A DNA stretch of 64,000 nt from Aporrectodea caliginosa (GCA_020284085.1 JACEVL010000158.1:357501-421500), one strand, 5' to 3'. Counted from the stretch's first letter, positions 1 through 13,500 are shown. Notes: generated from the letters alone by a model not told the origin. A program made the numbers and translations.

Positions 1-64
1 TATGTATGTATGTATGTATGTATGTATGTATGTACGTATGTGTGTATGTACGTATGTATGTGTC
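1..64. repeat. (TATG)n microsatellite
   Basis: Near-perfect TATG array at the window edge. The same array precedes the homologous trailing block in unit B (14,042-14,277), so the window appears to open inside the trailing part of a duplicated unit whose gene lies to the left. Confidence 0.9.
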
Positions 65-129
65 AATGGGTTTAATGAAACGTTTTAAAAGTACCTCACA
101 AAGGCGTTGAACTCATGACCATCTAAATG

Positions 130-1560
<1,431 letters not shown>

Positions 1561-2100
1561 AGATTATGCATGCTCATGATGAACAGGTTTATTTGTGCTG
1601 AATAACTGAACCTAAAATAGACATAGCGAATTAGAGATATCTTCTTACTGGTTTGCCACAGAAGGCTGATTAAGACTAATGATGTATGGAACTACAAGTT
1701 TATCCGAATTTCACTGGCAACTTGAGTAATGCATTTGCTGTCAATATTGAGAAGACCAGGTGCCTAATAAACAATAGTATACACACGTAGATTGAATTTC
1801 GACAGCTAATAAAAGATCAAAGCACCGTCATCAATGACTCAGATATTAATACACTGAAATTACTGAATAGCACCATTGTTCGGATTATCTCCGCCCAAAC
1901 AAACAAGCTGCAGTATCTTAACATGCTGCTGCTTGTTTGATAGATGATAATCGTAAGTCCAGGCAATTTTATGCAGGGGAAGGTGCAATGTTGATGCACT
2001 TCCAAACCCTCGCTGACGATTTAAGACCTTGATGTTTCCGCCTTTAGAGATTTATGTTTGCATAAATATACGTCAACTAGATATTTAATGGGCAATAAAA
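1561..2100. other. No recognised gene
   Basis: AT-rich, stop-rich sequence without a convincing coding frame or repeat structure. I see nothing I can name. Confidence 0.6.
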
Positions 2101-2640
2101 TGCCAGGTGCTTTGGTCGTTTCTCAGGGTTGAGTTTGTCGTAGGGTTAGAGAGGTCGACATTTTGTGCTGATGAATACTTTGTTCAGGCGCTGGTGTTAA
2201 ACTCCTTCTGGAGAAATTCATTCCCATTAGGAATTAATATCAGTTTCAACCCACACCAGGAAAGCTATAACAAATCCAACCGATTCAATCCTTGGTACGA
2301 ACCTCCCCTACCCCGCATATACAGGTTTCGTCGTTGTCAGCAACAGAGCTTTGAAGCAGTCGGGGTTTGTAAAGGAGAGAGGAAGCTTAAGGTGAAGTGC
2401 AACTCCAATACACGGCACTACCTAATGGATGCCCATTCGTGATACTCTTGGGCATCAAAATTTAAATTGCAATAAATTATTGTGGGTGATAGGTAGTCCT
2501 ATCTGCCCTTCCATCTGTTCGTTCATCTGCTGATCTTTACGTTTTACTAGCCGCTCATCTTTCCATATCTGTCCGTCAGTCAGATCGTCCGATCATTTGT
2601 CCATCTAGTCATCCGTCAAAAGGAAGCCAATGCAGCTGAC
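2101..2640. repeat. Trailing-block remainder and degenerate pyrimidine-rich tract
   Basis: About 2,230-2,370 (ACCCCGCATATACAGG then GTTGTCAGCAACAG) matches about 15,940-16,030, so it belongs to the duplicated trailing block. The 111-codon frame over it is not conserved in the other copy and is not called. About 2,480-2,610 is a degenerate CTGTCCATC-type tract. Confidence 0.5.
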
Positions 2641-3228
2641 GGATTAGGACTGAGGAACTTGCTCGTAGCGGAACACGTAGCACTAAAGTATACGCGAGCT
2701 AAGGAGTTTTGGATGCGTTGCAGCTTATTGGGCTCAAGATCTGAGAAACCCACAAAAACCGAATTAGCATTATCAAGGCAAGAGCAGTGGACTTACTTTT
2801 AGTTAGAGCCGACCTGATGTGACGTATTGCCCTGATGTAATAGAAACAAGATTTACAAAGGTTTGTTATGTGCGGTCGGAATGTGAGCTCACTGTCCAGG
2901 TTTACCCCAAGTGTTCTGACATTATTTGATACTGACACAACAGAGCCTGGGAAGTGGATACTAGAAACTGAAGAGAAAGAACGCAGCCGTTGGCGTGAAC
3001 CGAACACAATTGCCTCAGACTTGTCTGGGTTTATGGCCAAACCATTGAAACAGAACAATGCACACATAGACGAGGAGCACTCCTCCTGCAAATTGTTCTA
3101 TAGCAAACTTCATTTATTTTCGTTTAGGTTTGACATTTTATGCCAATGATCTGTTGCGGAGTTTAATTATGCGGATAAAATTCACAATGCCCGTTATTCG
3201 CATTTTTTGTAGTAGGCCTGTGTTTTTA
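2640..3228 (-). mobile_element. LINE reverse-transcriptase C-terminal fragment (unit A)
   Basis: The - strand frame about 2,699-3,091 reads like the end of a CR1/L2 RT domain: NGLAINPDKSEAIVFGSRQR, then NVRTLGVNLDSELTF. The same fragment lies at about 6,735-7,400 in front of unit B's promoter, so it marks the 5' edge of the duplicated unit. After TAGTAGGCCT (about 3,228) the two copies diverge abruptly. Confidence 0.65.
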
Positions 3229-3510
3229 CAAGAGCTCTGTCGCTCTACTCTGGGTGTGCAGGGACGTATCGCTCTCCGCTCCTCCACACATGGTGAACTT
3301 CTCGTTCCCCCGTGCGCGAACTGCTCTTAGACAGCATCGTACCTTCTCTGTTGCGGGCCCCATGTTTTGGAATGGGTTCCCATTAACATTACGCCTTATG
3401 CCCAGAGTCCATTCAGATGCGTTTTGCTGTAGCTTAAAACCATCCTCTTCAGCCGGGGTTGGGTCGGGAGCGCTCCAGAGTAGTAAACTTTAAGGAGCGC
3501 TATTTAAATC
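3229..3510 (+). mobile_element. CR1-like LINE 3' end
   Basis: Encodes the usual LINE C-terminal tail (LRSSTHGELLVP, then RQHRTFSVAGPMFWNGFPL in a shifted frame) and ends in the family 3' terminus, GGAGCGCT and GGAGCGCTATTTAAAT. It occupies the same downstream context (GGAGGTGGTAAAAGCAGG) as the LINE end at 9,071-9,450 in unit B's intron. Both are therefore remnants of one ancestral insertion with different internal deletions. Confidence 0.7.
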
Positions 3511-5090
<1,580 letters not shown>

Positions 5091-5356
5091 ACGTACATCA
5101 GTCTACAAGTGACCGCAAGACTGTCAACACCGCAGCCGATGAACATTCGGAAATCCAAGAGCTACCCGTACGACAGAAGAGACAAATAGTATTGGACCCT
5201 GGTTTTCTAGGCATTGCCCTTGGTAAACGTAAGTTCAGCAGTTCAGTCGTAGACGGATTCCAGTCCACAAGCGACCGAGAGACTGTCAACACCGCAACCG
5301 ATGATCATCCGGAAATCCAAGTGCAACCCGTACGACAGAAAAGAGAAGAAAAATAG
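5091..5356 (+). pseudogene. Neuropeptide-like precursor, terminal exon only (unit A)
   Basis: Terminal exon of the same family as units B and C. It follows a CGTAG acceptor in the same phase, giving 87 residues plus a split codon. The reading is a propeptide (HQSTSDRKTVNTAADEHSEI, then PVRQKR), the predicted peptide QIVLDPGFLGIALGKR (convertase site KR on both sides, Gly as amide donor, N-terminal Gln able to form pyroglutamate), then a second copy of the propeptide module ending PVRQKREEK and a stop. The homologue of the promoter and signal-peptide exon is missing upstream: unit A sequence jumps at about 3,228 from the 5' flank straight into a LINE remnant. It is probably a broken gene unless it is spliced to a distant leader. 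The family is unassigned. Confidence 0.6.
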
Positions 5357-5361
5357 ACAAT

Positions 5362-5406
5362 ATGAAGATGGTGGTAGGGACTGGAAAACGTAGGCTTAAA
5401 ATGTAA
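5362..5406 (+). pseudogene. Out-of-frame relic of the last peptide segment (unit A)
   Basis: Just after the stop, in another frame, lies MKMVVGTGKRRLKM and a stop. Unit C ends in frame with GLGKRRLKM and a stop. The DNA GGAAAACGTAGGCTTAAAAT closely resembles the end of unit C, so a frameshift or earlier stop appears to have cut off the final GKR-flanked segment. A similar relic follows the stop of unit B. Confidence 0.5.
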
Positions 5407-5445
5407 CGATAATAGGCTACGCTTCAGTCAGTTGTGAATAATTGA

Positions 5446-6196
5446 CTTTTCCCAACTTACCTTGCTCTTTCCTCACATAACCTTTTCCGTCACAGTTCGT
5501 GATCTGGGGCTTACTCTTGACTCTGAGCTTACTTTGTCTCAACATGTGAACCTGGTTGCACGAAGTTGTTATTATCAGCTTCGTCAGCTTCGAGTGGTCT
5601 CTCGCTCTCTCTCTCTCTCATGATGCGGTCGTCGTCCTTGTTCACGCCTTTGTTACCAGTCGAATTGACAACTGTTGCTCCCTACTTGCTGGCCTTCCTC
5701 TTGGGGTTCTGGGGCGACTAGATCGAGTTCTACGCTCGGCTGCTCGTCTCATTGGACGACTTTCTAAGTTCTCTCCTGTCTCTGCATACATACGTGATGT
5801 GTTGCACTGGCTGCCTATCTCTCAGCGGATCTCATACCGCACTGCTGCTGTAGTTTCTCGCTGCGTTCTTGGCTGTGCTCCATCTTACTTGCGTGATCTT
5901 TGCCGCCCAGTGTCCGACGTTGCAGCGCGTCGGGCACTTCGTTCTTCCTCGACGAGGGGTGAGCTCCTAGTTCCACGGGCACGCTTGGCTATCAAGCAGC
6001 GCCGTGCTTTTTCGGTTGTGGGACCTTCCACCTGGAATGACCTCCCGCTTAAGCTCCGCTCTTTACTTGTGAGCCAACCGGCAGGGTTCTACAAGTCCCT
6101 CAAGTCTTTTTCTTTAGTCGTGCCTGGGCCGGGAGCGCTTCTGAAGTAGCTTCTTGAAGAGGCACTATATAAATGCTCTGAATGAATGAATGAATG
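5446..6196 (+). mobile_element. 5'-truncated CR1-like LINE inserted in unit A's 3'UTR
   Basis: The 3' half of a LINE with readable RT C-terminus: VRDLGLTLDSELTL, then, after a frame change at a CT expansion near 5,605, the frame 5,556-6,149 (SRIDNCCSLLAGLP, VLRSAARLIGRL, VLHWLPI, STRGELLVPRARLA, STWNDLPLKLRS). It ends with GGGAGCGCTTCTGAAGTAG and GAGGCACTATATAAATGCTC followed by a GAAT tail. AATTGA flanks both sides (5,440-5,445 and 6,197-6,202), a plausible target-site duplication. In units B and C the same 3'UTR is uninterrupted. Confidence 0.8.
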
Positions 6197-6375
6197 AATT
6201 GATTGAACGTCGTAGAAGATCTGTCTGCAGCAAAATTCATTATAGTCCCTGCAGTATAGAAGCGGCATTGTCTTTCTGGAAATATTACTCAGCAAATAAA
6301 TTTTGTTCTAAGCAAGAGAATTTTCTTGTCAATGTGGTGCCAATGTCTATTGAATAGACTGTCTTTTTCGTTCAT
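6197..6375 (+). promoter_or_regulatory. Unit A 3'UTR remainder with polyadenylation signal
   Basis: CGTAGAAGATCTGTCTGCAG through TATTACTCAGCAAATAAA matches the 3'UTRs of unit B (about 13,374-13,500) and unit C (about 34,968-35,090). AATAAA is at 6,295-6,300. Conservation across three copies supports a genuine 3' end. Confidence 0.6.
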
Positions 6376-6389
6376 TCATCCAATGCGAA

Positions 6390-6735
6390 AATTTATATCG
6401 CGCCTCTTCAGGATTTCTCCTCTGCGCTAATCTAAATGATGTTGTAGTCAATATGAACACAGCTCGAATAACAGATTACTAGAAAAGTCATCAATGGCAA
6501 GGTCCCGCACACACGGAGAACTCAGTCAAACTGATTCTCATCCAGAACTTAGGGTTAGCCAGTTATTCAAAGTACCTGGTGAAAGGAGAGGAATGACGAC
6601 AGGCGACGAGGGTCGTAACACACTCACCTCGACACCATGGCAGTTACTCGCAATGGTGTAGAAGACGTAGCATCATCATCTATAGTCCGATCATTAATAT
6701 TGTCCATCTAGTCATCCGTCAACAGGAAGCCAATG
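6390..6735. repeat. Dispersed TTTATATAGCGCC repeat and shared 3' flank
   Basis: Begins TTTATATCGCGCCTCTTCAG, the reverse complement of the LINE 3' terminus, and continues with a body (AGATTACTAGAAAAGTCATC, AAGGTCCCGCACAC) also seen at about 13,565-13,900, 29,057-29,260 and 31,795-31,961. It is probably a short retroelement sharing the LINE tail. The following 6,590-6,680 is shared only with unit B (about 13,780-13,880). Confidence 0.55.
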
Positions 6736-7400
6736 CAGGCGATGGAGTAGGACTGAGGAACTTGTTCTTAGTGGGACACGTAGCACCTCGCGAGCTTAGA
6801 AGTGTTGATGCGTTGCAGCTTATTGAGCTCAAGATCTGAGAGACCTGCAAAAACCGAATTAGCGTAAGGCGATAGCAGTGAACAGGGCCGGGTTGTGCTG
6901 GAAGCGCTCTTGAGTAGGCATCCTTGAAGGGGCGCTAAATGATATCGCTGAAATAACAATAATATCCTTACTCAGAGCCGACCTGATGTGACGTATTGCC
7001 CTCATGTGATAGAAACAATACTTACAAAGGTTCGTTATGTAATACGCGGTTCAGTTACCCCAAGTGTTTTTACAGTATCGTATGCTGGCACAATACAGCC
7101 TGCGAGGTCGACACTCGAAAGTGAGGGGAAAGAACTTGTCATTGGCTTCAACCAAACGAAATTTCCTCAGACTTTGTCTTGGTTTATGGCCAAACCATTC
7201 AAACAGAACCATTCTTGCAAAGATGAGAGGCACTGTTCAATTTTAGTTTATCAGGCGGCTGCCTGCAAATGTTTTCTTAGCAAACTTAATATATATTCGT
7301 TTACGTTTGACATTTTATGCCGTGCATCCAATGACCTGTTGCGGTTTTCAATTATGTAGATAAAATGCATAATGCCTGTTTTTTCGCAATTTCTTTAGTA
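6735..7400 (-). mobile_element. LINE RT fragment in front of unit B
   Basis: Homologue of 2,640-3,228, more decayed: GATGCGTTGCAGCTTATTGA, GTGACGTATTGCCCT and GTTTGACATTTTATGCC are shared. A LINE terminus (GAAGCGCTCTTGAGTAGGCA, AGGGGCGCTAAAT) is embedded at about 6,905-6,945. Confidence 0.6.
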
Positions 7401-7888
7401 GGCCTATTGACGGTTAAATGATAAATTTCTTCATCAGAATTCATATTGTTTTTCAAGTCGGCAATTGTTGGGGATATATCTGATCGTTTTTATATGTTAA
7501 AGCATCAAGTCGTTGCGCAGATTAATTGTATGCCCACTTCGATAAATTGCTAATGTTGGCCTACTCAGATTTCAAACTTTCGGTGCTTCATTATACAGAG
7601 TATAAACATTGCGGGGTAAATTATATGAAATTGATGTGATAATACTCATAAGCCAACTCCAAACTTCCATTCAAATCGACATTTCCACGTTAAACTCTAG
7701 ATAAATAACGCTGCTCAGAAAGCATGACACAACCAGAAGCTCCACTTACGATCATCTTAGAAGTCTAAGAAGTTCTTCGACTGCTACTACAGTTCTTAGA
7801 CTTTTATTACTGTTGAGGAGATCGAATCTGCTTCTGACCGAAGAGGAAGTCTGCACTTACTCGTTATAAGCAAAAACATTTTCCCAAG
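7401..7888 (+). promoter_or_regulatory. Conserved promoter and 5'UTR of unit B
   Basis: About 7,405-7,700 matches about 23,505-23,895 upstream of unit C (AATTTCTTCATCAGAATTC, GGTGCTTCATTATACAGAG, AACATTG). A TATA-like ATAAATA at 7,701-7,707 is followed by CGCTGCTCAGAA and GACACAACCAGAAG, nearly identical in unit C (24,652-24,690). The start site is not mapped; by spacing it should lie about 25-35 bp downstream of the TATA-like box. The rest, to the ATG, is 5'UTR conserved in part (GCTGTTGAGGAGAT in C). Confidence 0.6.
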
Positions 7889-10050
7889 ATGTCTGGAAGA
7901 ATCTTTGTGTGGACCAACGTATTCATCTGCTTCGTCGCTATCCTTGGAGACTGGACGACGGTCGGCAAAGGAGTGGCAGCGCAACATCAGGAGCGGATCC
8001 GCCGGGGTAAGACCTGCCTCCGCCGCCTCTATCTCTCTCATTGTTACTATATATCTGTATAATATGTCTCCTCGCCTGTTTCTTTTCCTTTCTCTCTTGT
8101 GTCTCTTTGTGACTCTATTCTCTATCCCTCTCTTTCTCTGTCTTTCTCGTCCTCTCTGATTTTCGATGTCCCTCTACATGCCTGCCTGTCTGTTTCCCGC
8201 TGCAGTGTGCAATTGTAATCTGACGTTCCTCAGTGGCGCTTCCGACCGGGACCAGTGAAATTACTGTCAAATAGAACAGTCTTCATGCGCTGGCGGAACA
8301 TTGGAAGGGACAAACTGAGCAGCTCGAACTGCAGCTCTAAAGAAAGTCGCTACCTGCAGCTGGTGGGGAAATTATAGGCAAAGCTTATGGAATGAGCTGT
8401 GGAAGTACGCTTGCGAGGGACAAGTGGGATACCATATATATATAAGTATTGTTGTAACAACTGTATTGTGGTATTTTTACTGTTGCAGATTATATATTTA
8501 TATATATATATATATATATATATTCGTTAAATATATTCGTTAAATATAAATCAGGTTGACAAGCCGCAACACGGTTACAAGGTAAAGTGAAATGAGATTA
8601 GTAATATCGCATTCTGAAGGTCATTGTTCGTTCAGGGGTTATTTTTTGAGCAAGCTCCTATAGAGAACCCTAGGTATGCTGACCAAAGGGTACCATGACC
8701 AGGAACCTAAGAAACCGAAATGAAGCAGATCCTAAGGTATGATGGGCAGAGCTGACGAGAAAATAACGCATGAGGGCCAAGATCTCAAACTGAATGCGCT
8801 GCTGGATGTGAAGCCAATTGAAAGTATCACGCATAATGGAAGTCACAGATGGGCAAATGTGGGGACTCCTCCAGTTAGACTGGGAACGGAATTAAGAATA
8901 GACAGAAGCTCGAAATATTAGCTAGATTTACAAAAGTCCACCCTGGTGCAGATAAGAGCGTGAATTTAAGTATAGCGACGACTTGTAAGAAGGGGAAACC
9001 GGCGGATGGCACGGAGCTGACAGCGAGATTGTCACTTGCTCTCTCTTTCTTCTTCCTCTGAGGCACACTGATGCACACCTATATTCTACATCTATTGGAC
9101 TACTGCTCTTTGCTCTACTGTGGACTTCCACGGGTCCGTTTGCATCCTTTGGGAGTCGTTTTGCGGGCGGCTGCTCGTTTAATTGGTGGTGTCCCCAGGT
9201 TTGGCCACATCTCCGCATTTATGCGTGAAGTCCTCCACTGGCTCCCGGGCCAGTGGAGGCGAGATTGTCACTTGCTCCATCCATTCTACTTATATGGTCT
9301 CTTCTATCGTCTGACACTGTGTTCTGGGCAGATCACCTTATAAACTACTTAAGACTTTCCATTTTGAACGGGCTGCATGGGTTGGGAGCGCCTCTGAGTA
9401 GTTATCTTGAAGGGGCGCTATATACATTTCTTAGATATAAAGATAGATAGACGGAGGTGGTAAAAGCAGGAGCCGCAGACGATACTAACATCATGATGAG
9501 TCAAGGAAAGATCGAGACGAGCGATCAGTCAGAGAGAGTTGGAGGTCCCCGCAGGCAGGACTATTATGAAGACCAACACGGAAGGCCTATTTGCATCCAA
9601 CGGGTTTTTGCAATGTACTCAAACGGGGATTAATACTTACTTACTTATTTACTAAGTAACTTAGTTACTGACTTGTTTCTCTCCAAGCGCTCATGCACTA
9701 ACGTATGCATGATTATCGAGTGGGCAACGCACGCACGCACGAACGTACGCACGCACGAACGTACGCACGTACGATGTACATTGCACTACATTATATGTTC
9801 AAGTATTTATGCCTGCATGCATAAGTGTAGACCCATTCATACACAGAAATAAATAAACATAAAATAAAATAAATACATGCATACCCCACACATCCATCTA
9901 TAGGCCTACATCCATTAATCCACCCACCCATACATACATACATCCATACGTTCAAACATACATACATACATACATACATACATACATACATACATACATA
10001 CATACATACATACATACATACATACATACATACATACATACATACATACA

Positions 10051-10086
<36 letters not shown>

Positions 10087-10294
10087 CAAACGCATACACA
10101 CAAGCATAAGCACATGCATACATTTACAAATACATACATACATACATACAATCATACATACATACATACATACATACATACATACACACATACATACATA
10201 TATAAACGCATACACACAAGCATAAGCACATGCATACATTTACAAATACATACATACATACATACATACATACGTTCAAACATACATACATACA

Positions 10295-10328
<34 letters not shown>

Positions 10329-10446
10329 CATACATAAATACATACATACATACATACATACATACATACATACATACATACATACATACATACATACATA
10401 CATACATACATACATACATACATACATACATACATACATACATACA

Positions 10447-10481
<35 letters not shown>

Positions 10482-10585
10482 AACGCATACACACACAAGC
10501 ATAAGCACATGCATACATTTACAAATACATACATACATACATACATACATACATACATACATACGTTCAAACATACATACATACA

Positions 10586-10619
<34 letters not shown>

Positions 10620-10745
10620 CATACATAAATACATACATACATACATACATACATACATACATACATACATACATACATACATACATACATACATACATAC
10701 ATACATACATACATACATACATACATACATACATACATACATACA

Positions 10746-10776
<31 letters not shown>

Positions 10777-10814
10777 CATACATACATACATACATACATA
10801 CATACATACATACA

Positions 10815-10846
<32 letters not shown>

Positions 10847-11104
10847 CATACATACATACACACATACATACATACATACATACATACATACATACATACA
10901 TACATACATACATACATACATACAATCATACATACATACATACATACATACATACATACATACATACATACATACATACATACATACATACATACATACA
11001 TACATACATACATACATACATACATACATACATACATACATACATACATACATACATACATACATACATACATACAATCATACATACATACATACATACA
11101 TACA

Positions 11105-11138
<34 letters not shown>

Positions 11139-11232
11139 AACGCATACACACAAGCATAAGCACATGCATACATTTACAAATACATACAGGCATACATACA
11201 TACATACGTACAAACATACATACATACATACA

Positions 11233-11266
<34 letters not shown>

Positions 11267-11400
11267 CATACATAAATACATACATACATACATACATACA
11301 TACATACATACATACATACATACATACATAAATACATACATACATACATACATACATACATACATACATACATACATACATACATACATACATACATACA

Positions 11401-11431
<31 letters not shown>

Positions 11432-11461
11432 CATACATACATACATACATACATACATACA

Positions 11462-11495
<34 letters not shown>

Positions 11496-11681
11496 CATAC
11501 ATAAATACATACATACATACACACATACATACATACATACATACATACATACATACATACATACATACATACATACATACATACATACATACATACATAC
11601 ATACATACAATCATACATACATACATACATACATACATACATACATACATACATACATACATACAATCATACATACATACA

Positions 11682-11715
<34 letters not shown>

Positions 11716-13264
11716 AACGCATACACACAAGCATAAGCACATGCATACATTTACAAATACATACAGGCATACATATATATGCTCGATAGCGCTTTGGGTA
11801 ACACACTGGCATAGCAAGCGAGAGGTACCGAGGTCGAATTCCGTAGGCGGACATGCTTTGCAGGCCGCTATTAGCGCCGTGTATTGCAGGCTGTCTGTTC
11901 TGTTAGTAGTTAAGATTATGTCTTCTGTCATTTGTGTTCTTGTGAATTTGTTTAATTATCATAACATGTAAATGTACAGCGCAGCGCGTTTGTCAGGCGC
12001 TTGATGAAAGAAAAGATATTATTATTTAATATATATTGATGTATACAAGTCTACACATATACTTACATACCGATAGGCACAAAGTTACAGAGGTGTATGC
12101 AATTGTACACGTATGCTGCGTGCAGACATTAGTGCAGACATCGATGGCCGCCGGGAAGTGGAAGAAGGCGAATTATTTTAACGCCGGTAGACTCGGTATA
12201 CCGATGAGCTGACAATGAGTAATAAAATCGAGAGGCAGACCAACTTCTCTTCACATTCATAAGTCGTCTTAGGAATAACGACCCAGATCTTTTTGTGTGC
12301 ACATTTGGTGTGCATTCATGTGCCTAGAAATTAAACTGGCAAATGGCAATTAAAGTATGCATATGTGCATACATTCATGAATATATGTAATGTAATTAGC
12401 AACTTCTATTGCGCCGGTGTCTAATGCACAAGGCATCAACCGATGGCACACCAAAACCAAGCCGTAATCAGGTCAACATCCAAAAGATCAGTCCATGTAT
12501 GGATGTATGAATGATGCTATACGGGTATATGTATGAATGTATTTATGCCAATTCGCACACATGCGTATGCATGCATGCATGCATCAATGGATATCTGTCG
12601 TGTATATATTTTCATGTGTCAACTGAACTGTTTGCAGATCGATTTACTCCATTAGGAGTCTTTGGTGCAAAGTAAAACTTAATGGGCGCATTACTTATGA
12701 ATGTATATATAAATTATACTCAAAATCTAAATTATGTTTCGATATAAATACTGAAGCGCCTAAAAAGGTCTCGAGCAACCATAGGCTTCATTTACTGGTT
12801 GAATTACTCTGACATCCAAGTAACGCTATTTGTTAATTTCACTCTTTTTTCCCGTAGACGGATATCAGTCCACAAGTGACCGCGAGACTGTCAACCCCGT
12901 AGCCGATGATCATTCGGAAATCCAATTGCAACCAGTACGACAGAAGAGACAAGAAATAATTGACCCTCGTTTTCTGCACATAGGCATTGGTAAACGCTCA
13001 GCTCAGCAGTTCAGCCGACAGCAAAGACAAGAACTGGAGGGCAATGGTCCTGATTTCCGTAGGTATGGTAAACGCTCAGATCAGCAGTTCAGCCGACAAC
13101 AAAGACAAGAACTGGAGGGCAATGGTCCTGATTTTCGTAGGTATGGTAAACGCTCAGCTCAGCAGTTCAGCCGACAACAAAGACAAGAACTGGAGGGCAA
13201 TGGTCCTGATTTTCGTAGGTATGGTAAAAGCGCAGCTCAGCAGTTCAGTCGAAAGCAAAGATAA
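7889..13264 (+). CDS. Secreted neuropeptide-like precursor, RRYamide type (unit B)
   Basis: Two exons, 7889-8006 and 12858-13264, phase-1 junction (CGG G|GTAAGA ... CGTAG|AC), 174 residues. Exon 1 encodes a signal peptide (MSGRIFVWTNVFICFVAILG, hydrophobic core about residues 5-19, probable cleavage after VAA near 31) and QHQERIRR. Exon 2 gives a propeptide (DGYQSTSDRETVN to PVRQKR), the peptide QEIIDPRFLHIGIGKR homologous to unit A's, then three 26-residue tandem modules from 12,998, each ending GNGPDFRRYGKR (the third GKS), and a partial fourth. Each Gly-Lys(-Arg) predicts an amidated C-terminus. The RR inside FRRYG makes the true N-terminus of the RRY peptide uncertain. The start is the only Met before the hydrophobic core and matches unit C. 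The role as a peptide hormone or transmitter is inferred from architecture; I cannot assign a known family. Confidence 0.75.
8007..9070 (+). other. Unit B intron, 5' part
   Basis: A strong donor (GTAAGACCTGCC) is shared with unit C. A pyrimidine-rich tract (about 8,060-8,160) follows, then unremarkable sequence with (TA)n at about 8,490-8,525. No coding frame is recognised. Confidence 0.6.
9071..9450 (+). mobile_element. CR1-like LINE 3' end with internal deletion
   Basis: Encodes LLDYCSLLYCGLPRVRLHPL, AAARLIGGVPRFGHISAFM and REVLHWLPG, then loses the middle and resumes at the 3' terminus (GGGAGCGCCTCTGAGTAG, AAGGGGCGCTATATACATTT). It has the same downstream flank as 3,229-3,510, so it is the same ancestral insertion. 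Confidence 0.75.
9455..9950 (+). repeat. Duplicated intron block (unit B copy, 5' part)
   Basis: Matches 3,540-3,630 and 3,890-4,145 of unit A, including TCATGATGAGTCAAGGAAAG, (CTTA)n and the ACGCACGCACGAACGTACGC tract. It shows that the intron was duplicated with the exons. Confidence 0.7.
9950..11765. repeat. Giant (CATA)n array with higher-order repeats
   Basis: About 1.8 kb of CATA units. A non-CATA segment (ATATATAAACGCATACACAC ... AAGCATAAGCACATGCATAC ... ATTTACAAATA) recurs near 10,080, 10,200, 10,475, 11,130 and 11,705. A second spacer (ATATATACATACATAAATAC) recurs near 10,320, 10,610, 11,260 and 11,490. The array has evidently grown by duplicating blocks of several hundred bp. Met-Tyr-Val-Cys frames across it are not genes. 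Confidence 0.95.
11786..12032 (+). mobile_element. tRNA-derived SINE (family 1), copy 1
   Basis: tRNA-like head with a B-box-like GGTCGAATTCC (11,832-11,842), then a unique body (CTATTAGCGCCGTGTATTGC, CTGTCTGTTCTGTTAGTAGT) and a tail (GTACAGCGCAGCGCGTTTGT, CAGGCGCTTGATGAAAG). A second copy at 17,932-18,150 shares head, body and tail. No intact cloverleaf is evident, so it is not called a tRNA gene. Confidence 0.75.
12033..12857 (+). repeat. Duplicated intron block (unit B copy, 3' part) up to the acceptor
   Basis: About 12,065-12,340 and 12,600-12,760 match unit A (4,315-4,570 and 4,800-4,970): ACCGATAGGCACAAAGTTAC, TTCATGTGTCAACTGAACTG, CTCAAAATCTAAATTATGT. The block ends with the acceptor TTTTTTCCCGTAG. 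Confidence 0.7.
12998..13261 (+). repeat. 78-bp in-frame tandem repeat in exon 2
   Basis: Three full copies (12,998-13,075, 13,076-13,153, 13,154-13,231) and a partial fourth. The copies are almost identical in DNA, so expansion or homogenisation is recent. The third ends GGTAAAAGC, which changes KR to KS. Confidence 0.9.
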
Positions 13265-13286
13265 GCAGGTGTAGACACTAGACACT

Positions 13287-13331
13287 ATGAAGATGATGGT
13301 AGGGAATGGAAAACGTCAGCTTAACAAGTAA
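13287..13331 (+). pseudogene. Out-of-frame relic of the last peptide segment (unit B)
   Basis: After the stop at 13,262-13,264, another frame reads MKMMVGNGKRQLNK then a stop, closely matching the relic after unit A's stop and the in-frame end of unit C (GLGKRRLKM). Confidence 0.45.
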
Positions 13332-13349
13332 AGATTAGGCTACGCTTTA

Positions 13350-13500
13350 GTCAGTTGTGAATAATTCATTGGACTTCGTAGAAAACCTGCCTGGAACAAC
13401 ATTCTTTATAGTCCCCAGCAGAGGCGGCACTGTCTTTCTGGAAATATTACTCAGCAAATAAACTATGTTCTAAGCAAGAGAATTTTCTTGTCAATGTGGT
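13350..13500 (+). promoter_or_regulatory. Unit B 3'UTR and polyadenylation signal
   Basis: GTGAATAATTCATTGGACTT, CGTAGAAAACCTGCCTGG and GGAAATATTACTCAGC, then AATAAA at 13,457-13,462, are conserved with unit C (AATAAA at 35,052-35,057) and unit A (6,295-6,300). A GT/T-rich stretch follows (GTCAATGTGGTG), as expected downstream of a cleavage site. Confidence 0.6.

Noticed and set aside
5222..5258. A 26-bp micro-intron (GTAAGTTC to TCGTAG) in unit A's exon
   Set aside because: It has GT and AG ends and precedes a duplicated ACGGATTCCAG module, but it is far below known intron sizes for animals, the frame stays open through it, and unit C has coding sequence at the same place (KRKLSSNS).
10124..11854. 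Long Met-Tyr-Val-Cys reading frames (up to 317 codons)
   Set aside because: Pure translation of the CATA microsatellite. The same sequence is open in several overlapping frames, with no start context or splice signal.
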